Part shown: positions 7,796 through 15,702 of the stretch, piece after piece
Layout of the letters: each line of letters opens with the position of its first letter
Position numbering within the stretch: the stretch's first letter is position 1
Source: Metabacillus malikii
GTDB lineage: Bacteria; Bacillota; Bacilli; Bacillales; Bacillaceae
NCBI RefSeq assembly: GCF_030813355.1
Contig: NZ_JAUSUD010000004.1
Span: forward strand, 62,001 to 126,000
Length of the DNA stretch: 64,000 bases
Direction: 5' to 3'
Notes under the pieces: model-generated
Databases searched by the model: none
What the model was told of the DNA's origin: nothing
Seen by the model: the letters and a program-made list of their open reading frames with translations, nothing else
Made by a program: the position numbers and the translations under genes

Positions 7796-8885
7796 TTGTT
7801 TTTACCCCCTTAAATTTCGAAAAAATCCAAAGGATAAAAGGCAAAGTTAAAAAGATATATTTGAACTGGTAAACAATATCAGACTTAATGAAAAATATGT
7901 TTAGTATATCATTTTCAGGAATCATCCCTAATATTAGGATAAGTATCGTAATTGGGAGTAACGTGTGTTCAAACTCTTCAATATGAAAGACAAATCCGAA
8001 AATTTTACTTGTAATATATATATAGACAGTAAATTTGACGAATACAGCTAGTAACCAAAAGGTAATAAAGAATGTTTCAATATTTGTAATCGCCTTTCCG
8101 ATTGAAACAAAACGAATTGCTTCATTAAAAGGATAAGTGATTTTGTCCAAACTGCGATAATCAAAAATTAACGCATATAGCAGCAATAATAATGACATGA
8201 GTATTACGGTAAAAATCGCAGAGCTTACGATACCCTTCGCGTAAGTTTTATGTTTCTTTACAAATGGGTACATGATTGCAAGAAGAAATATATCAGAAAA
8301 AACAGAGGTGAATTTAAAGCTAGCCTTTGCCAACTCGGGATAACCTAGTCCGAATAGCGGAAACATTCGATTTATTTGTATTTCCTTAAAAAGCAACAAG
8401 TAAAGTAATGATAATGCTAAAAGTATATATGGTACGACCATAAACGCTACGGAACCTATTGTCTCCCAACCTCTTTTTGCGCCCCACAAACAAACAACTA
8501 ATAACAAGATATATAAAATAAACATAGGTGTTTTCGGTAAGTTAATAGTGATTAATTGGTCTGAATAACTTCTAGTATCAATTGCTGTTTTCGTTACGGC
8601 ATATAATAGGAAAGCTAAACCAATAACAAAGGCAATTTTTCTCCCTAATAGAAGTTGTGTTATCTCAAAAAGGTTTTTAGATTTGTATTTCTCTAATAGT
8701 TGATTCAAAACTAGTAAAGAAGGTAGGATGATTAAGAAAGAAAAGATCACTACCATCCATGCAGCGTTAAGACTATGCTCAAAAAGAAGTGTTGATGTCA
8801 TATCACTTGCTTTAGTTCCAACAATTATAACAATGATTGAGAACAATTCTTTAAAGCCTATTACATCTTTTTCTTGAGTAACCAT
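7782..8885 (-). CDS. gerB: GerAB/ArcD/ProY family germination permease
   Basis: B subunit of the germinant receptor, 367 aa, with about ten membrane helices and the spore-germination amino-acid-permease fold (APC superfamily). It probably holds the germinant-binding pocket. Family features visible are the N-terminal KELFSIIVIIVGTKASDM, the LLFEHSLNAAWMVVIF helix, the internal AVTKTAIDTRSYSDQLITINLPKTP segment and a hydrophobic C-terminus. I chose the ATG at 8885, six nt after AGGTG; a GTG six codons upstream is possible. It sits 25 nt after gerA and overlaps gerC by 14 nt. Confidence 0.92.
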   Translation of the reverse strand: MVTQEKDVIGFKELFSIIVIIVGTKASDMTSTLLFEHSLNAAWMVVIFSFLIILPSLLVLNQLLEKYKSKNLFEITQLLLGRKIAFVIGLAFLLYAVTKTAIDTRSYSDQLITINLPKTPMFILYILLLVVCLWGAKRGWETIGSVAFMVVPYILLALSLLYLLLFKEIQINRMFPLFGLGYPELAKASFKFTSVFSDIFLLAIMYPFVKKHKTYAKGIVSSAIFTVILMSLLLLLYALIFDYRSLDKITYPFNEAIRFVSIGKAITNIETFFITFWLLAVFVKFTVYIYITSKIFGFVFHIEEFEHTLLPITILILILGMIPENDILNIFFIKSDIVYQFKYIFLTLPFILWIFSKFKGVKTNESS

Positions 8886-8910
8886 TGTCACACCTAATTT
8901 CACTAAATTA

Positions 8911-10437
8911 TTATTTTACACCCTTTTTTAAATCCTTCGTTTTTAAATAACCAGGTCTTATTGCTTCACTTTTTAAAACTTTTCTAAACAATGTATCATT
9001 AGAAGATTTATACGTTGGTGTTAATGGTGCAAAGTAAGGGACACCAAACGATTTAAAAACAGTTACATAATATAACCCAATTAAAAAACATCCAACCATT
9101 CCAAAAATGCCCATAAAGCTTGCAGCAAAGAAAAAGCCAAATCTAGAAATTCGGATAGCGTAATTTAGATTTACATCACTTATCGCAAAGGAAGATAACC
9201 CCGTCATTGCAACGACGATAACGACAATGGGACTAACAACATTTGCTTCAACTGCAGCCTGTCCTAATATTAAAGCACCAACGATGCCGATTGTTGGTCC
9301 TATCGGTGCAGGTACACGGATACCGGCTTCACGGATTAATTCAAAGGCTAACTCCATTAGGAGTAATTCTAAAATAGCTGGGAAAGGTACCATCTCACGA
9401 GCACCGGCTATTGCTAGCAATAGGTCCGCAGGTAACATTTCACGATGATAGTTCGTTATTGATATGTAAATAGATGGCAAAAATAATGTGATAAAAACTG
9501 CAATTAATCGTAAAAACCTAGTAAAGTTACCAAAGATAAATCGTAAATAATGGTCATCAGCAGAATGAAGGAAAGTCCAAAAAGTTGCAGGAGTAACTAA
9601 AGCAAAGGGTGAGTTATTCATGATTAAAATAATATGGCCATCTTCAATATATGAAACAGCACGGTCAGGTCGCTCTGTTTGCAAGATTGTCGGAAATAGG
9701 CTGGTTTTACGGTCTTCAATAAGTTGAACAAGCAATCCTAAGTTTTGGACTGCATCTTTATTTACTTCCGATAATCTCGACTTTACTGTTTTAAGAACTT
9801 CTTTATTTGCAAGCTGCTTATTGTACACTAGGAATACATCATTATTTGAGCGTTTCCCAACAGTCATTTTCTCAACTTTGAAATCTTCACTTTTGATTTT
9901 TTTACGAATGAGCGAAATGTTTACATCAACTTTCTCGATGAATGATTCTTTAGGACCTAGCAATGTTGTTTCATTTTGCGGCTTTTCAACACTTCTTCCT
10001 GCTACTTTACCTGATTTTATTATGTGGACTTTCTTTTCTCCCTCTACTAATAGTACTGTTTCACCTGAATTTAGTTCCTTTAAAATATTCTTTAAACTAG
10101 TCTCTTCCTTTAGTGAACTTATACTAATACTTGATGGTATTTCGGTTTCCGTTTCATGTAAAATAAGAGGTTTTATTAATTGCTCCTCTATTAATTTGAC
10201 ATCAGTTAGAGAAGGGATAAAGAAGATTGCTGCCTTCTTGCTATTCATTTTTAATGTGAATTCTCTAACGACAAAGTCTATGTTTTCGGGGACAGAATAA
10301 ATCTCTTTTATAAGTTCTACATCTTTTTGGATGTCCCAGGATAAATGCTTTTCATCTTGGTTAGTTTTATCAGAAGATTTATTTGTATCATCTTTCTTAT
10401 GCTCTTTATTATTCTTAAAAAAAGGAAGCTTCTTCAT
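8911..10437 (-). CDS. gerA: GerA family spore germination protein
   Basis: A subunit of the germinant receptor, about 508 aa. A long hydrophilic Lys/Asp/Ser-rich N-terminus (first 45 residues) leads into the GerA N-terminal domain (LSWDIQKDVELIKEIYSVPENIDFVVREF), and a C-terminal half with about five membrane helices containing the conserved PDRAVSYIEDGHI and PTFWTFLHSADDHYLRF motifs and the PFPAILELLLMELAFELIREAGIRVPAPIGPTIGIVGALILGQAAVEA block. The ATG at 10437 follows AGGAG by 10 nt; a TTG one codon earlier is also possible. It opens the ger operon. Which germinant it senses cannot be told from sequence alone. Confidence 0.94.
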   Translation of the reverse strand: MKKLPFFKNNKEHKKDDTNKSSDKTNQDEKHLSWDIQKDVELIKEIYSVPENIDFVVREFTLKMNSKKAAIFFIPSLTDVKLIEEQLIKPLILHETETEIPSSISISSLKEETSLKNILKELNSGETVLLVEGEKKVHIIKSGKVAGRSVEKPQNETTLLGPKESFIEKVDVNISLIRKKIKSEDFKVEKMTVGKRSNNDVFLVYNKQLANKEVLKTVKSRLSEVNKDAVQNLGLLVQLIEDRKTSLFPTILQTERPDRAVSYIEDGHIILIMNNSPFALVTPATFWTFLHSADDHYLRFIFGNFTRFLRLIAVFITLFLPSIYISITNYHREMLPADLLLAIAGAREMVPFPAILELLLMELAFELIREAGIRVPAPIGPTIGIVGALILGQAAVEANVVSPIVVIVVAMTGLSSFAISDVNLNYAIRISRFGFFFAASFMGIFGMVGCFLIGLYYVTVFKSFGVPYFAPLTPTYKSSNDTLFRKVLKSEAIRPGYLKTKDLKKGVK

Positions 10438-10493
10438 CAATTATTCACTCCTAGAAACGATAGCTATGATGTAAAATCGATCTACCTTTTCAT

Positions 10494-10522
10494 TAGAGTG
10501 CATGTAACTTACAATTTTATTC
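10494..10522 (-). promoter_or_regulatory. Possible sigma-G type promoter of the ger operon
   Basis: Reading the minus strand upstream of gerA, GAATA (10518-10522) is followed after 17 nt by CACTCTA (10494-10500). This resembles the forespore sigma-G pattern (gHATR, 17-18 nt, CATWHTA) with one mismatch in the -10 element. Receptor operons of Bacillus are normally sigma-G controlled. Confidence 0.35.
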
Positions 10523-10612
10523 GTAAAATTTTACTTGATAGCTATTAATTATTAAGAGTGAATCGTCGATGAAAAGCACCCTATTAACAAATTGCTAAGA
10601 CTTGAAACATAG

Positions 10613-10903
10613 TTACTCACTTCTCGGATTTAAATTATGTTGAATGGTATTTTGTACTTCCTCAATTTCTGCTTGGCTAGCGTCGATCGTTTTATACCAG
10701 CCATTTTCAGATAAAATATTGTAAAGGGCGTTATGGTTGCTCAAGGCTCTCTCATAACAGGCCATATAAATTTTTTGTAACTTAACATGACTTGTTTCCA
10801 TGATTGTAGTTGCTAAACTTCGACATCGCCCTTTTTCTAACTCTAGGCATAATTGCAACATTTCACGGTTTGTTAACCCTCGTCCTTCTATATTATTAGG
10901 CAT
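10613..10903 (-). CDS. Spore coat protein, CotF-like (second of a pair)
   Basis: A 96-aa protein resembling the C-terminal half of CotF-type coat proteins: LTNREMLQLCLELEKGRCRSLATTIMETSHVKLQKIYMACYERAL is an amphipathic helical-bundle region of the type found in the ferritin-like coat family, followed by a short Asn/Glu tail. Start ATG at 10903 lies behind AAGGAG; the longer in-frame reading has no ribosome site. It is 19 nt downstream of the 67-aa gene, and the pair is the usual split arrangement of this coat family in Bacillus. Expected in the spore coat, function otherwise unknown. Confidence 0.72.
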   Translation of the reverse strand: MPNNIEGRGLTNREMLQLCLELEKGRCRSLATTIMETSHVKLQKIYMACYERALSNHNALYNILSENGWYKTIDASQAEIEEVQNTIQHNLNPRSE

Positions 10904-10922
10904 AGACACCATCTCCTTTTTG

Positions 10923-11126
10923 TTATTGGATATCTTGTGAACGATTAAAATATTTGGACAAATCAAGAATGTTTTCTTGGTGAAATTGTGCTAATTGTTC
11001 TAAAGTGTTTTTGAGTTGTTCATCATCACACAAAGTTGCGCACCAATTTATTGTTTTTGCAATAATCTCTTCCGCTCGTAATTCGTCCTCAATAAATGTC
11101 AATTCTTTAGTTGTTAGTGAAGCCAA
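10923..11126 (-). CDS. Spore coat-like protein, small CotF partner
   Basis: Sixty-seven-aa protein starting at TTG 11126, which lies six nt behind GAGGTGA. The sequence LTTKELTFIEDELRAEEIIAKTINWCATLCDDEQLK is typical of the N-terminal helical pair in CotF/YhcQ-type spore coat proteins. It is immediately upstream of the 96-aa coat gene and both are likely made in the mother cell late in sporulation. No terminator separates them. Confidence 0.68.
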   Translation of the reverse strand: MASLTTKELTFIEDELRAEEIIAKTINWCATLCDDEQLKNTLEQLAQFHQENILDLSKYFNRSQDIQ

Positions 11127-11550
11127 ATTTTATCACCTCATATTGTTGATTTAGGATTTAAAATGCGAATATTGTTATACATATCTGTGAAAGCATGCAC
11201 CTATTCAAGCTAATTAAGTACGATAGGTTCATAATGTATTAATCCTTGGACATCGAAAAAAAACAACTACCTCAAAATTTACGGAAATGCCCTTTAAGCG
11301 TTAGTATTCATATTAGTATTTAATTTTATCCCAGATTGCAAGGCAAATCTAAATCCATCTTTTCGAGACAAGTATAAATGTAAAAAAAAGGGTGACTTAT
11401 AAGTGTCCACCCCTCTAGCAAACATGACTATAAGCTAGTTACGTTTGAGGGGGCCGACCACAATAGAGTCACCCTTTATTATTTAATTATCTATTATTGG
11501 AATTAATTGGATTAATAGTATAAATAATGAATCATACTTAGCTTAAATAC
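11127..11550. other. 423-nt gap: compound hairpin, otherwise empty
   Basis: Between the coat pair and the HD-GYP gene I see only the long hairpin at 11383-11477 and a short AT-rich stretch (11160-11370) in which I recognise no ORF. It presumably holds the coat-pair promoter, which I cannot place. Confidence 0.6.
11383..11477 (-). terminator. Long structured terminator of the HD-GYP gene
   Basis: Outer stem AAAGGGTGACT (11387-11397) / AGTCACCCTTT (11467-11477). Inside are CCCCTC (11410)/GAGGGG (11447), CAAAC (11419)/GTTTG (11443) and ACTA/TAGT at the tip. On the minus strand the outer stem is followed by TTTTTTTT, so it is a factor-independent terminator of the HD-GYP gene with an unusually structured 70-nt loop. 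Confidence 0.75.
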
Positions 11551-12657
11551 TTAGAGTAAAGCATCTGCTGAAATTATTTCTAATGTAAGATGCTTTGAAT
11601 GAGATAAATCAATTTCATATGGTTGCACTTTCTGATTATCTTGATCCTTAATGATACGGATTAAAGGTCTACCTACAGAATGAAAATTATAATGCACGAC
11701 AATGCCTGTTCTTCCATCATTTAATTTTACAGTTAGTCCAGGTGGATAAATAGCGATACAGTTTCTAAATAGTTCAATTTGTTTTTTCTCAAATTGTGTC
11801 CCACTTCCAGAATAAAGTACTTCTAGTCCTTTGTGAGGGAGCATTGCTGGGCGATAAACTCTTTGGGAAGTTACTGCATCAAAAACATCAGCAACACTCA
11901 AAATCTTTGCATATGGATGAATGTTGTTGGAAGTTATACCTCGGGGATACCCTTTTCCATCGATTCTTTCATGATGTTGGAGTGCACAATGTGAGATGAC
12001 TAGAGGTAAACCATGGACCTTCCTAAGAATTTCAAAACCAAGTTTGGTATGCAATTTAATTAAGTTAAATTCTTCATTTGTCAACTTATCTGGTTTGTTT
12101 AATACCTCAGGTGGTATAAACATCTTACCTAAATCATGCAATAATGCTCCTAGGCCAATTTCTTCAATCTCTTTACGTGGAAGCCCATTTTCAATTGCAA
12201 GCTGGCATGAATAGATGGCGACATTTAAGGAGTGCGTATATAAGTGATTATCAACAATTTTAGTAGTTGCAAGAAGGTTTAGTGCCGTGCGATTTTCTAC
12301 TAAGCTTGTCGTGATATTTTTAAAGGTTTTTTGTAATTGGTCAATAGACTTACTAGATTGCATCATACCTTGTATGTTTGATGTGTTAGACGTATATTCA
12401 GCGATTGTTGTTAATCCACTCGTTACAGCCTCAATAGATTCAACCCTTAGTTCCTCAGGTATAGATTCCACTACTTCTATTCCCTCTGAATCATCGTCTT
12501 CTATATAGATTGTAAATACATTGAATTGAGTAAGTCTTTTTATGAGGCTATCAGATAAAATCGTTCCTTTAGCTAACAGAATTTTGCCATTCTCATAATA
12601 AATCGATTTTCCTAATCGATAACCAGACTCGCTACGATTTAATGTTATTAAGCGCAT
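11551..12657 (-). CDS. HD-GYP domain protein, likely c-di-GMP phosphodiesterase
   Basis: A 368-aa cytosolic protein. Residues 1-115 form a DUF3391-like N-terminal region; the C-terminal part is an HD-GYP domain with HSLNVAIYS (near 142), the catalytic HD pair His174-Asp175 in LLHDLGKMF, and HHERIDGKGYPRG with GYP at 236-238. HD-GYP proteins hydrolyse cyclic di-GMP (or related cyclic dinucleotides) to GMP. A short Ala/Ser region and a C-terminal beta-rich tail follow. No receiver domain is attached, so it is probably controlled by a separate signal. The ATG follows AGGAG. Upstream and downstream genes are unrelated; it stands alone with its own terminator. Confidence 0.88.
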   Translation of the reverse strand: MRLITLNRSESGYRLGKSIYYENGKILLAKGTILSDSLIKRLTQFNVFTIYIEDDDSEGIEVVESIPEELRVESIEAVTSGLTTIAEYTSNTSNIQGMMQSSKSIDQLQKTFKNITTSLVENRTALNLLATTKIVDNHLYTHSLNVAIYSCQLAIENGLPRKEIEEIGLGALLHDLGKMFIPPEVLNKPDKLTNEEFNLIKLHTKLGFEILRKVHGLPLVISHCALQHHERIDGKGYPRGITSNNIHPYAKILSVADVFDAVTSQRVYRPAMLPHKGLEVLYSGSGTQFEKKQIELFRNCIAIYPPGLTVKLNDGRTGIVVHYNFHSVGRPLIRIIKDQDNQKVQPYEIDLSHSKHLTLEIISADALL

Positions 12658-13047
12658 CTTTTTAATCTCCTGACGAAAGTAGTCCTTACAAGTTCGTTCT
12701 TAATATTTATAAAATAGAATATAATTTAATTTTTTGGTGTGATATATTGTCGATTATAGTAGAAATGATACATTAATTCAATTATTTACATTGGTACATA
12801 AGAATTGTTATGTTCATTTTGTTGTTGAATATTAGTGCGAATGGGGGTGAATGCAGAGCTATATACTAGGTATTTAGGTGGTTTTTATTTTAGGTATATC
12901 AATTTATAATGAAATATAGTAATAAAGTTTGGATGTTTTCAGATTACTAGTCAAATTTTACTGTCAGGTTGTCAGCTATACTGATGTAATATGAAAAGGC
13001 TAGCTGTTTTAATATCGGATAAAATTGCTAGCCATTTTAACTATTGT
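12658..13047. other. 390-nt gap with terminator only
   Basis: This stretch holds the upstream region of the HD-GYP gene and the terminator at 12994-13033. Apart from AT-rich sequence I see no gene; the short reading frames on the plus strand lack ribosome sites. Confidence 0.6.
12994..13033 (-). terminator. Terminator of the SpoIID/LytB gene
   Basis: Stem GGCTAGC (12998-13004)/GCTAGCC (13027-13033) with a 22-nt loop. On the minus strand TTTT follows the stem. It lies 14 nt after the stop of the SpoIID/LytB gene. Confidence 0.75.
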
Positions 13048-14316
13048 TTATTTCATTAAATTATCAACTTGCTTAATTTTTGTACCAGGATAATAATAGT
13101 CAATAATTTGCTGATAACTATTACCACTTACGCCCATGTAATGTGCACCCCATTGGCTCATCCCTACACCGTGGCCAAAACCTCTACCTTTCATTACATA
13201 TGCATCATTTTCTACGGTAAGCGAATCAATAAAATAACTCTTAAATAAATTACCTCCAATTAATGGTCTGATTTTATTTAAATTGACTTGATTAAAACTG
13301 ATTTCATCATAGAGGATAGTACCATCAATTAATCTTTGTAAAAACTCGACTTTTATTGAACCAGTAGTAGAACGTTTTGATTTAAGAGTCTTTGATGAGA
13401 CTTCAAACATAGGTATTGATAAAATTTTAATTTCACCAGGATATCCATTTGCTTGTAAATATTTCTTCATTGAGTTTGTAATCTCTGTGTCCTTTTCCTT
13501 TGCATTCTCCCACCAGTTATCATCTAATTCATCTTGATCATTAAGATTAATCTGTGTTTTGTGAAGTTTGAATTTCCATGGATTTACAGGGTCGTATTGA
13601 TCTTCTTTAATAGGAAAATACGATTTTGGCTGTGCTCCCCAAACATGAGCATTATTTTCAGTTATTCCTCCATTACTTGCTGAATAAAAAGCATCAATTA
13701 GACGGTCGTTATAAGTGATAACTTCCCCTTTTGTATCATTTACTGCCTTAGTTGTACTTTCACTCCACGTAAATCCACCATATACTTGAAATTTAATCGT
13801 ATCGTCCAGATCATCATTTATGTGGGAAATTGCATACGTTCTAGCCGCTAATGTTTGCGCTTTTAATGTTTCAATGCCCCAAGATGGATAGACTTCAAAT
13901 GGAACAACACCTTTTAGATAATCTTCGACAGGTAATTGATTTACTGGTCTAATCGTATTGTTTTTTTCTTTAATAAATTCCATTGCGCCTAAGTAGGGGC
14001 GGTCATTAATGGAAACTTGATGGGTATAATCATAACGCTTCGGAAGTAATACAAGTGTATCAGACATTAATGCTTCACCTTTACGATTTCCCTCTTTTAG
14101 AACAAATTTCCCGCCTTTCATTGTGAGTTTGTAAGTAATATTTTCTTTTAATGGAACTGTTTCACCTAGGATTTGATACTGTCCAGAAACCCGAAAAGTC
14201 AGCTGGCTCGATTCGCCTATATGTTGGACTAGTTTTACTCTAACTAAATCTTCTGCACGAGCTTGAAAAGGATAGAGAAACAACAAAGATAAACTTAGTA
14301 ATATTATTTTTTTCAT
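13048..14316 (-). CDS. SpoIID/LytB domain protein
   Basis: A 422-aa exported protein. MKKIILLSLSLLFLYPFQARAED is a signal peptide; the rest is an N-terminal wall-associated domain and a SpoIID/LytB domain from about residue 130, with PVEDYLKGVVPFEVYPSWGIETLKAQTLAARTYA, then GGITENNAHVWGA, and a C-terminal GRGFGHGVGMSQWGAHYM. SpoIID/LytB proteins act on peptidoglycan; SpoIID is a lytic transglycosylase acting on denuded glycan, while LytB enhances an amidase. Here there is no amidase neighbour, so its partner is unknown. The start at 14316 (GGAAAG ahead) is preferred; an ATG 11 codons upstream has no ribosome site. Confidence 0.88.
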   Translation of the reverse strand: MKKIILLSLSLLFLYPFQARAEDLVRVKLVQHIGESSQLTFRVSGQYQILGETVPLKENITYKLTMKGGKFVLKEGNRKGEALMSDTLVLLPKRYDYTHQVSINDRPYLGAMEFIKEKNNTIRPVNQLPVEDYLKGVVPFEVYPSWGIETLKAQTLAARTYAISHINDDLDDTIKFQVYGGFTWSESTTKAVNDTKGEVITYNDRLIDAFYSASNGGITENNAHVWGAQPKSYFPIKEDQYDPVNPWKFKLHKTQINLNDQDELDDNWWENAKEKDTEITNSMKKYLQANGYPGEIKILSIPMFEVSSKTLKSKRSTTGSIKVEFLQRLIDGTILYDEISFNQVNLNKIRPLIGGNLFKSYFIDSLTVENDAYVMKGRGFGHGVGMSQWGAHYMGVSGNSYQQIIDYYYPGTKIKQVDNLMK

Positions 14317-14543
14317 AAGTTTATCTTTCCAGAAAGTATTCATTTTCATTCAAAAAGGTAAACTTATCTTTATATAGGAAAACTTTTCACTGTTTTTGTT
14401 GCTTATAATGAAAGTGCTTTGTAAGCTAGGTTTACGTCATTCTTTAGCATTGCATGTAAGTCATAGGAAGGATAATAACCTCTCTCGTACATATAGTTAA
14501 AGATTGTTGCGTTTAAGATAACGTTATTATGTAAACTTATAAT

Positions 14544-14581
14544 AAAAAGTACTGCCCTTAAGTTGTTCTTAAAGACAGTAC
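14544..14581 (-). terminator. Terminator of the zinc-ribbon gene
   Basis: Stem GTACTG/CAGTAC plus inner TTAAG/CTTAA; on the minus strand TTTTT follows. It lies 50 nt beyond the stop of the 58-aa protein. Confidence 0.8.
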
Positions 14582-14630
14582 CGTCTATGTGAGATTATTA
14601 ATTTTGAAAATATGTCGTCGTATTGAACGG

Positions 14631-14807
14631 TTATTTCATTTTCAACCATTTAAAAAAGCTTACCTTTCCATTGCCTTCACATGAGGAACATGAAATGATT
14701 CCCTCTCCATCACAAGAATCACATTTTAGATTACCATAACTAAAACCTTCTCCTGAACAATTTTGACAGTTCTCAAATCTAGTTCCATTACAGCTTTTAC
14801 ATTTCAT
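14631..14807 (-). CDS. 58-aa DnaJ-type zinc-ribbon protein
   Basis: Small cysteine-rich protein, 58 aa, not otherwise obvious because of its length. It contains four CxxC pairs (CKSC, CQNC, CDSC, CSSC), three of them followed by G-x-G (CNGTR, CSGEGF, CDGEG, CEGNG), exactly the repeated CxxCxGxG pattern of the DnaJ central zinc-binding domain. Two Zn ions are expected. There is no J-domain, no peptide-binding domain and a basic tail FFKWLKMK. Similar free-standing zinc fingers occur in Firmicutes (YuiA type), but their role is unknown. A clear AGGAGG lies eight nt ahead of the ATG, and a terminator follows. It is monocistronic. Confidence 0.8.
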   Translation of the reverse strand: MKCKSCNGTRFENCQNCSGEGFSYGNLKCDSCDGEGIISCSSCEGNGKVSFFKWLKMK

Positions 14808-15169
14808 GAAGTTCCCTCCTGCTAAAATTATGGAGCGAGCAGCAAGTGAGAGTAACGAAAGTGAATTAGCTTCAATTGATTATTCGATTGCTCCTAATTC
14901 ATTTTATTTAATTGGTAACACACTTATGAATGAATAATATTACATTTTAATAATAAAATCATTACAATTATAGAGAAAGACAAGTAGAATCTTGCACTTT
15001 TAACATATGTAAAAGTTTTGTTTATCGATAACAAACTTATTTTAGCTCACCACGTACTATATTCTTATATGTACAAATTTATGAGGGAAGTTTGTATAAG
15101 TTAGGGATATTGTCTATGGTAGTATTGAGAAATGTCAGTTTGTAGAATAATAACGGTATTAAGAAGTTT
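14808..15169. other. 362-nt AT-rich gap without gene
   Basis: No convincing gene. It holds the start region of the zinc-ribbon gene and the end region of the YueI gene. A 35-codon plus-strand frame at 14830 has no ribosome site (see rejected items). No terminator was identified. Confidence 0.55.
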
Positions 15170-15604
15170 TTATAGTAATTTTTTAAGCAATCTTTTCAGA
15201 CCACTTTCCGCTTTCTTTCCCTCTATTTGTGAATTGTTTCCTTTAGAAATTGTAATATTATCTGTATTAATTGCTTCCTGTTCAGCTAACACCAGTCCAT
15301 ATTTTGAATTATATTCTTTATTGGTAGAAATCGTGTATTTTATGTTTAATTTATTCGCTAATTTTATATAATCAGATAAATATTGGTAATTCATATTACC
15401 ATTTAAATATAATGTCGCATCCTTACTTTCTTTCATTCGCTTTTCTATTTCTATGTATGTACCCTTTTCACGCACTTGTTCTTTTGTTAGGACAACGATA
15501 ACCCTTTCTCTTAAGGTTCCTAAATATAAACGTCTTTCATCAGGATTAATTTCACGTACACCGTGTATTCCTTGTTGTACATATTCATCTAGTTTGTCGC
15601 TCAT
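15170..15604 (-). CDS. YueI family protein (DUF1694)
   Basis: A 144-aa cytosolic protein with the DUF1694 pattern: N-terminal LDEYVQQGIHGVREINPDERRLYLGTLRERVIVVLTKEQVREKG, a mixed alpha/beta core and a basic C-terminal tail GLKRLLKKLL. YueI proteins are conserved in Bacillus and unknown in function; the conserved core resembles a nucleotide- or small-ligand-binding Rossmann-like domain, which is inference. Start ATG follows GGAGG by eight nt. It stands alone on the minus strand, 50 nt upstream of nothing related. Confidence 0.78.
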   Translation of the reverse strand: MSDKLDEYVQQGIHGVREINPDERRLYLGTLRERVIVVLTKEQVREKGTYIEIEKRMKESKDATLYLNGNMNYQYLSDYIKLANKLNIKYTISTNKEYNSKYGLVLAEQEAINTDNITISKGNNSQIEGKKAESGLKRLLKKLL

Positions 15605-15657
15605 TTAAGTAGCCTCCATTTCGTAATAGAATAAATAACCAGATTTTTTATACCGAT

Positions 15658-15702
15658 AAAAAATTGCTAGGTCAGACCATTTTCATCTGACCTTGACTAG
15701 CA
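15658..15702 (-). terminator. Terminator of the LysM protein gene
   Basis: Stem with GGTCAGA/TCTGACC and outer TGCTA/TAGCA; on the minus strand it ends in TTTTTT. It starts directly after the stop of the LysM gene. Confidence 0.88.

Noticed and set aside
9821-10300. 159-codon plus-strand frame opposite gerA
   Set aside because: It is antisense to the strongly conserved GerA gene, has no ribosome site, and its translation is low-complexity Phe/Ser-rich, as expected from a shadow frame.
11383-11477. Possible cyclic di-GMP riboswitch next to HD-GYP gene
   Set aside because: The structure lies 3' of the gene and has no GEMM-like tetraloop-receptor or conserved core; it is a terminator with a structured loop.
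14830-14937. 35-codon plus-strand frame ahead of the YueI gene
   Set aside because: The end reads SIDYSIAPNSFYLIGN, somewhat protein-like, but the upstream sequence is CT-rich and gives no ribosome site. It is antisense-adjacent to the zinc-ribbon leader.
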